Shown here: positions 39,268-47,025 of the stretch, piece after piece
Layout of the letters: every line of letters starts with the position of its first letter
Position numbering within the stretch: the stretch's first letter is position 1
NCBI GenBank assembly: GCA_026414745.1
Contig: JAOAIK010000038.1
Span: 1 to 64,000 of the forward strand
From: Roseococcus sp.
GTDB lineage: Bacteria > Pseudomonadota > Alphaproteobacteria > Acetobacterales > Acetobacteraceae
Length of the DNA stretch: 64,000 nt
Reading direction: 5' to 3'
Program-made: the position numbers and the translations under genes
Notes under the pieces: generated by a model
Databases searched by the model: none
The model's input: only the letters and a program-made list of their open reading frames with translations
What the model was told of the DNA's origin: nothing

Positions 39268-40257
39268 TCAGCCGCCCCGCAAGGTGGCCATGGCCGCGAT
39301 CACCGCCTGGCGGCGGTCCAGCGAGAGGCGCTCGGCCTCCATGGCCATGCGGCGCAGCGCGACGCTCGCCTCCGCCCAGGCGGCGAGGGGCCGGCGGGCC
39401 ACCCAGCCCGGCCCCCCCTGCCCCGCTGCCGCCGCGCGCACCCCGGATTCGACGGCGCGGGCGAGCAGATCGAAGAAGGTGGCGAAGGCCGCCCCCGCCT
39501 CGCGCCCCGCGAGGCGGTCGGCCAGGGCATGGGCGGCCTCGGGCCCCGCCCCGCCGGCCAGCGCCTCCTCGGCGAGGCGCGCGAGTTCGAGCCCCTCGGC
39601 AGCCATGAGGGCGAGGGCGCGCCCGGGCGAGCCGCCGGCGAGCGGCGCGAGCGCCCCCGCGCCCGGCTGCCAGGAGTCCAGCAGCGAGGCAAGGAGTCCT
39701 TCCGGCAGGGGAAAGAAATCAAGCCTACGACACCGCGAGCGGATGGTGGGCAGCAGGCGCCCGGGCGCGTGGGACAAAAGAATGATGATCGTCCTAGGCG
39801 GTGGTTCCTCCAGCGTCTTCAGCAGGGTGTTCGCCGCGGGCGCCTCCATCGCCTCCGCCTCGTCCACGATCAGGCAGCGATAGCCCCCCTCGGCCGGGGT
39901 CAGCGCCAGGAACTGCCGCGCCGCCCGCACCGCCTCCACCTTGATGGTGCGCCGCCTCCCCGCCTCCTCGTCCGGCGCGAGCGCCAGCAGATCCGGGTGC
40001 GCCCCGGCCGCCACCCGGCGGAGCACGGGCGAAGCGGGCGGCAGCCACAGCGGCCCCTGCCCCGCCGGGGCGCGCGGCTGGCCGGAGAGAAGCCAGGCCG
40101 CGAAGCGGAACGCCGCGCTCGCCTTGCCGATGCCGCGCGGGCCGCAGAACAGCCAGGTATGGTGCAGCCGGCCCGAGAGGGCGGCCGCCTCCAGCGTGCG
40201 CAGCGCCTCCTCCTGGCCCAGCAGCGGCGGGGCCGTGCGCGGTTCGGCCGGGCTCAC
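39268..40257 (-). CDS. holB: DNA polymerase III subunit delta'
   Basis: Delta' is a structural AAA+ part of the clamp loader. The 329-residue protein starts with GTG at 40257, overlapping tmk by 4 nt. It has LLGQEEALRTLEAAALSGRLHHTWLF, a vestigial P-loop GPRGIGKAS, and the arginine-finger motif SRC in TIRSRCRRLDFF. Codons around 39715-39800 (AGG, ATT, CTT, TTG, CGT) are AT-rich relative to the rest. The order tmk-holB-metG-tatD is widely conserved in proteobacteria. Confidence 0.93.
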   Translation of the reverse strand: MSPAEPRTAPPLLGQEEALRTLEAAALSGRLHHTWLFCGPRGIGKASAAFRFAAWLLSGQPRAPAGQGPLWLPPASPVLRRVAAGAHPDLLALAPDEEAGRRRTIKVEAVRAARQFLALTPAEGGYRCLIVDEAEAMEAPAANTLLKTLEEPPPRTIIILLSHAPGRLLPTIRSRCRRLDFFPLPEGLLASLLDSWQPGAGALAPLAGGSPGRALALMAAEGLELARLAEEALAGGAGPEAAHALADRLAGREAGAAFATFFDLLARAVESGVRAAAAGQGGPGWVARRPLAAWAEASVALRRMAMEAERLSLDRRQAVIAAMATLRGG

Positions 40258-40871
40258 GGCGCGCCGAGCCGCGCCCGGCAGGCCGCGAGCGCGGCCTCGG
40301 TCACCGCGGCCTCGGGGGCGCTCGCGTCGAGCACCGCGAAGCGCGCCGGGTCCGCCGCCGCCTCAGCGAGGAAAGCCGCGCGCACCCGGGCGTGGAACGC
40401 CGGCCCCAGCGCCTCGTAGCGGTTCGCCTCGCCGCGCGCGCCCGCGCGCGCCAGCCCCTGTTCCGCCGGCATGTCGAGGAGCAGGGTCAGATCCGGCGCC
40501 ACGCCGGGCAGCAGGGCCTCGCGCAGCCCCTCCCAGGCGGCGCGCGGCGCGCCCTGCCCCCCGACCTGGTAGGCCAGGGTGGAGTCGTAGAAGCGGTCGC
40601 ACACCACCCAGATGCCGGCCTCCAGGGCCGGGGCGATGGTGCGCGCCCAGTGCTCGCGCCGGGCGGCGAAGTGCAGGGCCATCTCGGCCAGCGCATCCCA
40701 GGGGCGGGAGAAGATCAGCCCGCGCAGCGCCTCCGCCCCCGGGCTGCCGCCCGGCTCGCGCGTGCGCAGGACCGCAAGCCCATGCGCCGCCAGGGCGGCC
40801 GCGAGCCGGCGGGCCTGGGTGGATTTTCCGGCCCCCTCTCCACCCTCGAGGGTGAGGAACCTCCCCCTCAC
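40254..40871 (-). CDS. tmk: Thymidylate kinase
   Basis: Tmk phosphorylates dTMP to dTDP. The 205-residue P-loop kinase starts GTG at 40871 (RGRFLTLEGGEGAGKSTQ, Walker A GGEGAGKST). It has the DR(Y/F) motif CDRFYDSTLAYQVGGQG and a LID region near 150 with RGEANRYEALG. It overlaps the D-Ala carboxypeptidase upstream and holB downstream by 4 nt each, so translation of all three is coupled. Confidence 0.95.
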   Translation of the reverse strand: MRGRFLTLEGGEGAGKSTQARRLAAALAAHGLAVLRTREPGGSPGAEALRGLIFSRPWDALAEMALHFAARREHWARTIAPALEAGIWVVCDRFYDSTLAYQVGGQGAPRAAWEGLREALLPGVAPDLTLLLDMPAEQGLARAGARGEANRYEALGPAFHARVRAAFLAEAAADPARFAVLDASAPEAAVTEAALAACRARLGAP

Positions 40872-42097
40872 GTGCCGCCGCCGAACAGGCTGCGCGCCAC
40901 CGCCGGAATGCGGGCGAGGAGGCCGAGCCGTTCGACATCCGCCCCCGCATAGAGCGGAATGGTCATCGGCGGCACCCCGCGCCCCGAGACCTCGAGCCGC
41001 CCCATCTCCTGCCCGCGCAGCACGGGGGCGGTGACCGGCGCTTCGTAGCGCAGCCGGACCTCCAGCCTGTGGCGCCAGTCGCGCGGCAGGGTCGCCACCA
41101 CCTCCTGCCCGACGACGAGCGGCACGCGCGCCCGCTCGCCGAGATGCACCGGCGCCTCCTCCACCGTGTCGGCGGCGCGGAAGAGCACCACGTTGTCGAA
41201 CTCGCGGAAACCCCATTCCATCAGCCGCTCGCTTTCCTCGGCGCGGGCGCGCATCGAGGGCAGCCCCCCGAGGACGAGGATCAGCCGCCGCTCGCCGCGC
41301 CGAGCGCTCGCCGTCAGGCCGAAGCCCGCCTCCTCCGTGTGGCCGGTCTTGAGCCCGTCCGCGCCCGGGAAGCGGCCGATCAGGGGGTTGCGGTTCTCCT
41401 GGACGATGTTGTTCCAGCGGAAGCTGCGCTCGCTGTAATAGCGGTAGAACTCCGGGAAATCCGTGATGATGCGCCGCGCGAGCGTGGCAAGGTCGCGCGC
41501 CGTCATGCGGTGCTCGGGGTCGGGCCAGCCGGTGGCGTTGCGGAAATGGCTGCCCGTGAGGCCGATCTCGCGCGCCATCCGGTTCATCAGGTCGGCGAAG
41601 CCGCGCTCCGAGCCGGCGATGGCCTCGGCGAAGACGATGCAGGCGTCGTTGCCCGACTGCACGATCACGCCGCGCGCCAGCTCCTCCACCGTCGGGGTCG
41701 AGCCGCGCTCGAGGAACATGCGCGACCCGCCCATCCGCGCCGCCGCCTCGGAGACGAGGAGCGGCTGGTCGAGACGCAGCCGCCCGCGCCGGATCTGGTC
41801 GAAGACGACGTACATCGTCATCAGCTTCGACATCGAGGCCGGCGGCATCGAGGTCTCGGCCGCCTTCTCGAGCAGCGTCGCCCCCGTCTCGAAATCCACC
41901 ATCAGCGCATGGCGCGCGAGGGTCTCCACCGGGCCGAGGGGGGATTGGGCGGGCGCGCTGGCCGGGGCGGGGGCCGGGCGGGGCGCAGGGCGCGGGGCCT
42001 GGGGCGCGCGCTGCGGTTGGGCACCGGCCGGGCCGGCGAGGCCCGCGGCCAGGGCGGCGCCGACCAGGGCACGGCGGGGCGAGGGAGTCGTCCTCAT
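40868..42097 (-). CDS. D-alanyl-D-alanine carboxypeptidase (DacA/DacC, PBP5/6-like)
   Basis: A periplasmic low-molecular-mass penicillin-binding protein that trims the terminal D-Ala of peptidoglycan stem peptides. The 409-residue protein has an N-terminal signal (RRALVGAALAAGLAGPAGA) and a Pro/Ala-rich linker. The active-site motifs are S88-x2-K91 (SMSK), SGN at 148-150 and KTG at 250-252 (LKTGHTE), with a PBP5-like C-terminal domain. It stands between rlpA and tmk; the start has no ribosome site but a -10-like TATCTG ends 6 nt before ATG 42097. Confidence 0.92.
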   Translation of the reverse strand: MRTTPSPRRALVGAALAAGLAGPAGAQPQRAPQAPRPAPRPAPAPASAPAQSPLGPVETLARHALMVDFETGATLLEKAAETSMPPASMSKLMTMYVVFDQIRRGRLRLDQPLLVSEAAARMGGSRMFLERGSTPTVEELARGVIVQSGNDACIVFAEAIAGSERGFADLMNRMAREIGLTGSHFRNATGWPDPEHRMTARDLATLARRIITDFPEFYRYYSERSFRWNNIVQENRNPLIGRFPGADGLKTGHTEEAGFGLTASARRGERRLILVLGGLPSMRARAEESERLMEWGFREFDNVVLFRAADTVEEAPVHLGERARVPLVVGQEVVATLPRDWRHRLEVRLRYEAPVTAPVLRGQEMGRLEVSGRGVPPMTIPLYAGADVERLGLLARIPAVARSLFGGGT

Positions 42098-42103
42098 GGG
42101 CCG

Positions 42104-42133
42104 CAGATAGGCCCCGGCCTCACTCCACGACAA
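42104..42133 (-). promoter_or_regulatory. Internal leaderless-type promoter of the D-Ala carboxypeptidase gene
   Basis: TTGTCG (42133-42128), 18 bp and TATCTG (42109-42104) end 6 nt before ATG 42097. It lies within the rlpA 3' end and the short gap, so the downstream part of the operon may be transcribed separately. Confidence 0.4.
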
Positions 42134-42998
42134 GCCGCAGCTCCGGCAGGCCGGCCGCCATGGCGCGCGCGAAGGCGGCATCGGCCTCGGCGAGGCTCGC
42201 ATAGGGGCCGGCGCGCACCACGAACTGCTGCTGCCGGCCGCGCGGGCCGACCGGCTCCGCCCGCGCGCCGGGGATGCGCGCGGCCTCGCGCTCGGCGAGA
42301 TCGCGGCGGAAATAGCGCCCGGCCTCCAGCCGGATCAGGCCCGGCGCCGGGGCACCCTGCTCCACCGCCTCGGGCAGCCGCTCCGGCAGGGGAAGGACGC
42401 CGGGTTCGGCCGGCGCCGCGTCGGAGGGCGCGCCGGCCTCGCGCCCGAGCGGCTGCGCGCGCGCGGCGGCGCGCGCGCCCTCGGGCGGGGCGAGGCTCTC
42501 CCGCGTCACCGCCTCCACCGGCGCGGCGGCGATGGAGAGGGCGGCGGCCTGCCCCGGCAGCCCCGCGATGGCGGCGCGCGAGGCCGGCCCGTCCAGCACC
42601 ACCCGCGCCTGGAAGGGGCCGGACGCGCCGAGCAGCGCGGCAGCGCGCGGGCTCACCGCGATCAGCCGCGCCGGGTTCTCCGGGCCGCGGTCGTTCACCC
42701 GAAGCCGCAGGCTGCGCCCCGTCTCGAGGTTGGTGACGGTGACGATGGCCGGAAGCTGCAGGGTGCGGTGGGCGGCGAACATCCCCTCCTCGCGCCGCTC
42801 GCCATTGGCGGTGAGGCCAGGGCGCGGGGGCTGGATGGCGGCGATGCCGCGCTCGTCCAGCGCGAACTCCTCGCGCGGATAGGCCCAGAGGCCGCCGGCG
42901 CGATAGGGCTCGCCCAGGTGGTAGCGCGGGCTGGGCGCGGGGCCGGCCTCGCAGGCTGCGGCCAGCGCCGCGAGGGCGAGCGCGAGGGAAGCGCGCAT
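42120..42998 (-). CDS. rlpA: RlpA-like septal ring lytic transglycosylase lipoprotein
   Basis: RlpA-type lipoproteins cleave denuded glycan strands at the septum. The 292-residue protein has a lipobox ending at C16 (LAALAAACEAG). The double-psi beta-barrel region contains GLTANGERREEGMFAAHRTLQLP and VNDRGPENPARLIAVSPRAA, with the catalytic-type Asp. A linker follows and then a C-terminal SPOR-like domain (RYFRRDLAEREAARIPG...FVVRAGPYAS). ATGA overlap with mltB upstream links two cell-wall enzymes in one operon. Confidence 0.88.
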   Translation of the reverse strand: MRASLALALAALAAACEAGPAPSPRYHLGEPYRAGGLWAYPREEFALDERGIAAIQPPRPGLTANGERREEGMFAAHRTLQLPAIVTVTNLETGRSLRLRVNDRGPENPARLIAVSPRAAALLGASGPFQARVVLDGPASRAAIAGLPGQAAALSIAAAPVEAVTRESLAPPEGARAAARAQPLGREAGAPSDAAPAEPGVLPLPERLPEAVEQGAPAPGLIRLEAGRYFRRDLAEREAARIPGARAEPVGPRGRQQQFVVRAGPYASLAEADAAFARAMAAGLPELRLVVE

Positions 42999-43981
42999 CA
43001 GGCCACCCGGTCGGAGAGCAGCCCCACCACCGTCGCGTAGAAGTTGGAGGGGTTGTAGCGGCGGATGGCGAGGAAGTTCTGCCCCACCAGGAAGGCCTGG
43101 TCATCGCCGCGCGCGAGGCCCGGGATCACCACCGCCCAGTCGTTCTCGAGCGGGGGCAGCGCCATGCCCGCGGCCGTCCTGACACCGAGGCGCGCCCACT
43201 CCCGCGCCGGGCGCATGTTCTGGTGGCCGGAGAGCGCGGCGTCGAAGCCCGGCGGCAGGGCCACCTCGAAGCCCCAGGTCTCGCCCTCGCGCCAGCCGCT
43301 CCGCGCGAGGTAGTTGGCGATGGAGGCCAGGGCGTCTGGCCGGCTGTCCCAGATGTCGCGCCGCCCGTCGCCGTCGAAATCCACGGCGAGGCGCTCGAAA
43401 CTGGTCGGCATGAACTGGGGCTGGCCCATGGCGCCGGCATGGCTGCCGCGCATGCGCTCGAAGCCGATGTGCCCGGCGTCGAGAATGCGCAGCGCGGCCA
43501 GCAGCTCGGCGCGGAAGAAGGCGGCGCGGCGGCCCTCCCAGGCCAGGGTCGCCAGCGCCTCGATCACGTTGAAGTTGCCGGTGAAGCCGCCATAGCTCGT
43601 CTCCAGCCCCCAGATCGCCACGATCACCCGCGGGCTGACGCGGAAGCGCGCCTGGATGGCCTCCAGCGTGGCGCGATTCTCGGCGAAGGCGCGGCGGCCG
43701 TTCTCGATGCGCGTGGGCGAGAGGCGCGCGTCGCGGTATTGCGGCCAGGTCTGGGTGAACTCGGCCTGCCGCCGGTCGAGCTCGAGGACGCGCTCGTTGG
43801 GACGCAGGCCCTGGAAGGCGCGGTTGAGCGTCGCCGCGCTGACCCCGGCGCGGCGCGCCTCCTGGCGCACGCCCTCGAGGAAGGCCTGGAAGCTCTGCTG
43901 CGCGCGGGCGGGGGCGGACGGGAGGGCCGCCGCGGCCGCCATGGCCGCAAACCCGCTGCCGAGGCGACGGCGCGTGATCAT
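42998..43981 (-). CDS. Lytic murein transglycosylase B-type (MltB family)
   Basis: The 327-residue protein has an N-terminal signal (ITRRRLGSGFAAMAAAAAL...SAPARA) and an MltB-type domain with the catalytic Glu in IWGLETSYGGFTGNF at about 125. GAMGQPQFMPTSFERLAVDFDGDGRRDIWDS and a C-terminal YNPSNFYATVVGLLSDR segment complete it. It cleaves peptidoglycan glycan strands with 1,6-anhydro ends. First gene of the wall-to-housekeeping run. Start 43981 fits the signal peptide. Confidence 0.92.
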   Translation of the reverse strand: MITRRRLGSGFAAMAAAAALPSAPARAQQSFQAFLEGVRQEARRAGVSAATLNRAFQGLRPNERVLELDRRQAEFTQTWPQYRDARLSPTRIENGRRAFAENRATLEAIQARFRVSPRVIVAIWGLETSYGGFTGNFNVIEALATLAWEGRRAAFFRAELLAALRILDAGHIGFERMRGSHAGAMGQPQFMPTSFERLAVDFDGDGRRDIWDSRPDALASIANYLARSGWREGETWGFEVALPPGFDAALSGHQNMRPAREWARLGVRTAAGMALPPLENDWAVVIPGLARGDDQAFLVGQNFLAIRRYNPSNFYATVVGLLSDRVA

Positions 43982-44104
43982 GCGCCCGTTCGTGCCATGC
44001 CGCGCCCCGCACGGCAACGCGCCGGCCATGCCCGGGGCGGCGGGCGGCATTCCGCCGGCCGCGCAACTGTCCTAGGCTTGCCCGGAAGGAGAGGGAGCCC
44101 GTCC

Positions 44105-45505
44105 ATGGTTGCGCTGACCGAGAGTTTCGCCCGCTATGCCGCCGGTCTCAGTCACGCCGCGCTGCCGGCAGAGGTGGAGGCGCGCGCCCGCTTCCTGCTG
44201 CTCGATCTGGTGGGCAACATGGTGCGCGGGCGCGCCGAGGCCGAGAGCAGCCCGCCGCTCCTTGCCGCGGTGCGCGCCATGGGGCTCGGCCAGGGCCAGG
44301 CGGCGGTGTTCGGCGAGTCGGCGCGCTTCGCCCCCGCCGGCGCGGCGCTGCTGAACGGCTGCTTCGCCCACAGCCTCGATTTCGACGACACCCATGCGGG
44401 CGGCAGCCTGCACCCCGGCGCGCCGGTGATCCCCGCCGCCCTGGCGGCGGCCGAGATGACGGGCGCGCCGGGTCGCGAGGTGATCGCCGCGCTGGTCGCG
44501 GGCTATGAGGTGACGATCCGCCTCGGCCTCGCCCTGCCCGCGGGCGAGCACTACGACCGCGGCTACCACCCCACCGCCACCTGCGGCGCCTTTGGCGCGG
44601 CTGCGGCGGCCGGGCGGGTGTTCGGCCTCGATGCCGCGCGCATGGCCGACGCCTTCGGCATCGTGCTGAGCCAGGCCGCCGGCAGCCTGCAGTTCCTCGC
44701 CAATGGCGCCTGGACCAAGCGCTGGCAGGTGGGCTGGGCGGCCATGGCCGGGCTCTCGGCCGCGCTCTTGGCGCGCGAGGGCTTCCGCGGCGCGGCGGAG
44801 GCGCTGGAGGGCAAGGCCGGCTTCCTGCGCGCCTATGCCCCGAACCCCGTGCCGGAGCGCGCGCTGGAAGGCCTCGGCGCGCGCTACGAGCTGATGGAGA
44901 CGGCGGTGAAGCCCTACCCTTCCTGTCGCTACGGCCACGCGAGCGTGGATGCGGCGCTCGCGCTGCGCGCCGAGCACGGGCTTGCGCCCGAGGAGATCGA
45001 GGCCGTCACCATGGGCCTGCCCGAGAAGGGCATGCTGCTGGTCGGCGCGCCGCTCGCCTACAAGCAGAACCCGCAGAACGTGGTGGACGGGCAGTTCAGC
45101 GGCCCCTTCGTGGTGGCCTGCGCCCTGGCGCACGGCCATTTCGGCTGGGACAGCTACGCCCGCATGGAGGAGCCCGCGCTGCGCGCCCTGATGCGCAAGG
45201 TGGTCTGCGTCCAGGATCCCGAGGTGCAGGCCGAGTTCCCGCGCAACATGGCGGGCAAGCTGACCGTGCGCGCGCGCGGGCGGGAGTTCTCGAAGATGGT
45301 GCTCGTGCCGAAGGGCGAGCCGGGCAACTTCCTCACCGAGGCGGAGCTGCGCGCGAAGTTCCACGGCCTCGCCGACGCGGTGCTGGGGGCCGAGCGCGCC
45401 GCCCAGCTCGCCGACGCGGTGCTTGGGCTCGACCGCGCGGGGGATGTGCATGCGATGATGCGCCTCGGCGCGCCGCTGCTCGCGACGCGGATGGCAGGGG
45501 AGTAG
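44105..45505 (+). CDS. MmgE/PrpD family protein
   Basis: The 466-residue protein follows the MmgE/PrpD layout: NGCFAHSLDFDDTHAGGSLHPGAPVIPAALAA in the N-terminal half, PTATCGAFGAAAAAGRVFGLD and KPYPSCRYGHASVDAALAL in the C-terminal half. The best-known member, PrpD, is 2-methylcitrate dehydratase. Many others are isomerases or dehydratases of polycarboxylic acids, and this one is not clearly PrpD because no methylcitrate-cycle partner is near. A GGAAGGAGAGGG ribosome site precedes ATG 44105, and a -10-like TAGGCT is at 44073-44078. Confidence 0.85.
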   Translation: MVALTESFARYAAGLSHAALPAEVEARARFLLLDLVGNMVRGRAEAESSPPLLAAVRAMGLGQGQAAVFGESARFAPAGAALLNGCFAHSLDFDDTHAGGSLHPGAPVIPAALAAAEMTGAPGREVIAALVAGYEVTIRLGLALPAGEHYDRGYHPTATCGAFGAAAAAGRVFGLDAARMADAFGIVLSQAAGSLQFLANGAWTKRWQVGWAAMAGLSAALLAREGFRGAAEALEGKAGFLRAYAPNPVPERALEGLGARYELMETAVKPYPSCRYGHASVDAALALRAEHGLAPEEIEAVTMGLPEKGMLLVGAPLAYKQNPQNVVDGQFSGPFVVACALAHGHFGWDSYARMEEPALRALMRKVVCVQDPEVQAEFPRNMAGKLTVRARGREFSKMVLVPKGEPGNFLTEAELRAKFHGLADAVLGAERAAQLADAVLGLDRAGDVHAMMRLGAPLLATRMAGE

Positions 45506-45777
45506 AGGCTCCTCGCGCCGCCGGGGCGGTCGGTCCCGCCAGCCGTGGCGGCGGCAGGGCGGCCGGGCCTATGCCCGCTGCTCCTGCCCCTGCCCCTGCC
45601 CTTGCCCCTCCCCCTCCGCGGCCCCGCGGCGGGCCGCGCCGCGCCCGTCACGCCCGATGCGGCCTGCGCGCGGCAGCATGACCGCCACGGCGACGCCCGC
45701 CGCGGCCATGCCCCTGCCGACTGGCGCGCTCCGCACGGGCCGGCGGTGCTGTCGCGGGAGGAGGCGCCGGGCGAGGT
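45506..45777. other. 272-bp gap between convergent genes with a CTGCCC repeat and hairpin
   Basis: The gap lies between the stops of the MmgE/PrpD gene and the GT4 gene. It has a run of near-perfect CTGCCC hexamers (about 45583-45605). CGCGGCCC (45617-45624) pairs with GGGCCGCG (45631-45638) in an 8-bp hairpin with a 6-nt loop, a terminator candidate. The short frames it contains (Leu-Pro or Gln-Gly repeats) look like repeat by-products. No gene is supported. Confidence 0.45.
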
Positions 45778-47025
45778 TCAATCCGCCGCGCCGTAGCAGG
45801 GCGCGATGGCGGCGAGGAACTCGGCGGGCCCGGTGGCGTCGGCCAGGGTGGCCACGATGGCCGCGCGCCGCGCCGGATCCGCCGCTTCGAGGAGCGCACG
45901 CGCGAGGTCGGCCACCGAGCCGAAGCGGAAATGCAGCCCATCGAGGCCGGGACGCACCTTCTCGGCCATGCCGCCCAGATCGGCCACGATCAGCGGCGTG
46001 CCGGCGCGCTTCGCCTCCTGGATCACGACGGGCGAGTTCTCCCACCAGCGCGAGGGCAGCACGACCCAGCCCGCGGCCCGCATCAGCGTCAGCACATCGC
46101 GCGCGCCGTAGCGCCCGCCGAAGGCGACGGCGGGGCCGAGCTCCTCCAGCACGGGACCGAGGGAGGGGTGGAGCTCGATCACCGCCCCGGCCGTGGTGCC
46201 ATTGAGGGTGAGATGCAGCTCCGGCCGCTCCGCCCGCGCCAGGGCGAAGGCCTGCACAAGAAGGTCGATCCCCTTGAACGGGGTGGCCTGGCCGAAGAAG
46301 GCGAAACGCGTCTCGATGCCGGGCATCTCCGCCGGGACGCGGGGTCTCGCCATCATCTCCGCCGTCAGCGGGTTCTCGAGCACCATGCCCCGCTCGGCGG
46401 GCAGACCCCAGGCCTCGTAGCGCGCGCGCAGGAAGGCGCTCGGGTAGATGAAATGGTCGCAGGCGCGCAGCGCGTGCAGCAGCAGGGCGCGACGGATGAT
46501 GAGCCGCTCGATGGTCTCCCCGGGGAAGCAGCCGAGGCAGGAGAGCGGGGCTGCCGCCTCGCACGGCTCGCCGCCGGGGATGCGGACCATCTGGCCGTGG
46601 TGGAGGCAGATGGCGAGCATCTCGTGCAGCGTCATCACGATCCGCGCATCGGGCCGTGCGGCGCGGAGGGCGCTGATCAGGTCCGCCCCCACGCGCCAGT
46701 AGTGGTGGAAGTGGTAGGCCTGGGCGCCGAGCCCGGCGAGGAAGCCGACCAGCGCGCGCCTGCGCGTCGCATCCTGCCAGGCGAGGCGGTCTTCGGCCAT
46801 GCCATCGAAGGCGTAGAGATACTCATCCGCGGCATGTCGCCACACCGTCGGGGTGGGGCGCCGCGCGGCCAGCCCGCTCAACTCCATCGAGGCGGCCAGG
46901 ACGGTGACGCGCCAGCCGGCCGCCCGCAGCGCCTGGGCCTGGCGCAAGGCCGCCACCTCGCCGCCACCCTTCGAGTGGTCGGGATGGCCATGGGCGATGA
47001 TGCAGACATGGCGGGGCTCAGCCAT
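45778..47025 (-). CDS. GT4-family glycosyltransferase
   Basis: The 415-residue GT-B enzyme starts MAEPRHVCIIAHGHPDHSKGGGE, with the Gly-rich donor-fold loop, and a C-terminal nucleotide-sugar domain: FAFFGQATPFKGIDLLVQAF, then LPSRWWENSPVVIQEAKRAGTPLIVADLGG with the conserved E-x7-E-type pair (ENSPVVIQE). GT4 enzymes are retaining transferases common in LPS and capsule synthesis. The N-terminal domain has several Cys (CLGC). Overlaps the upstream unknown gene by 8 nt, so the two are translated together. Confidence 0.88.
   Translation of the reverse strand: MAEPRHVCIIAHGHPDHSKGGGEVAALRQAQALRAAGWRVTVLAASMELSGLAARRPTPTVWRHAADEYLYAFDGMAEDRLAWQDATRRRALVGFLAGLGAQAYHFHHYWRVGADLISALRAARPDARIVMTLHEMLAICLHHGQMVRIPGGEPCEAAAPLSCLGCFPGETIERLIIRRALLLHALRACDHFIYPSAFLRARYEAWGLPAERGMVLENPLTAEMMARPRVPAEMPGIETRFAFFGQATPFKGIDLLVQAFALARAERPELHLTLNGTTAGAVIELHPSLGPVLEELGPAVAFGGRYGARDVLTLMRAAGWVVLPSRWWENSPVVIQEAKRAGTPLIVADLGGMAEKVRPGLDGLHFRFGSVADLARALLEAADPARRAAIVATLADATGPAEFLAAIAPCYGAAD

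Noticed and set aside
45545-45796. Small plus-strand frame with Leu-Pro repeats in the 45.5 kb gap
   Set aside because: Repeat is the translation of the CTGCCC run; it runs into the opposite-strand GT4 gene and has no ribosome site.
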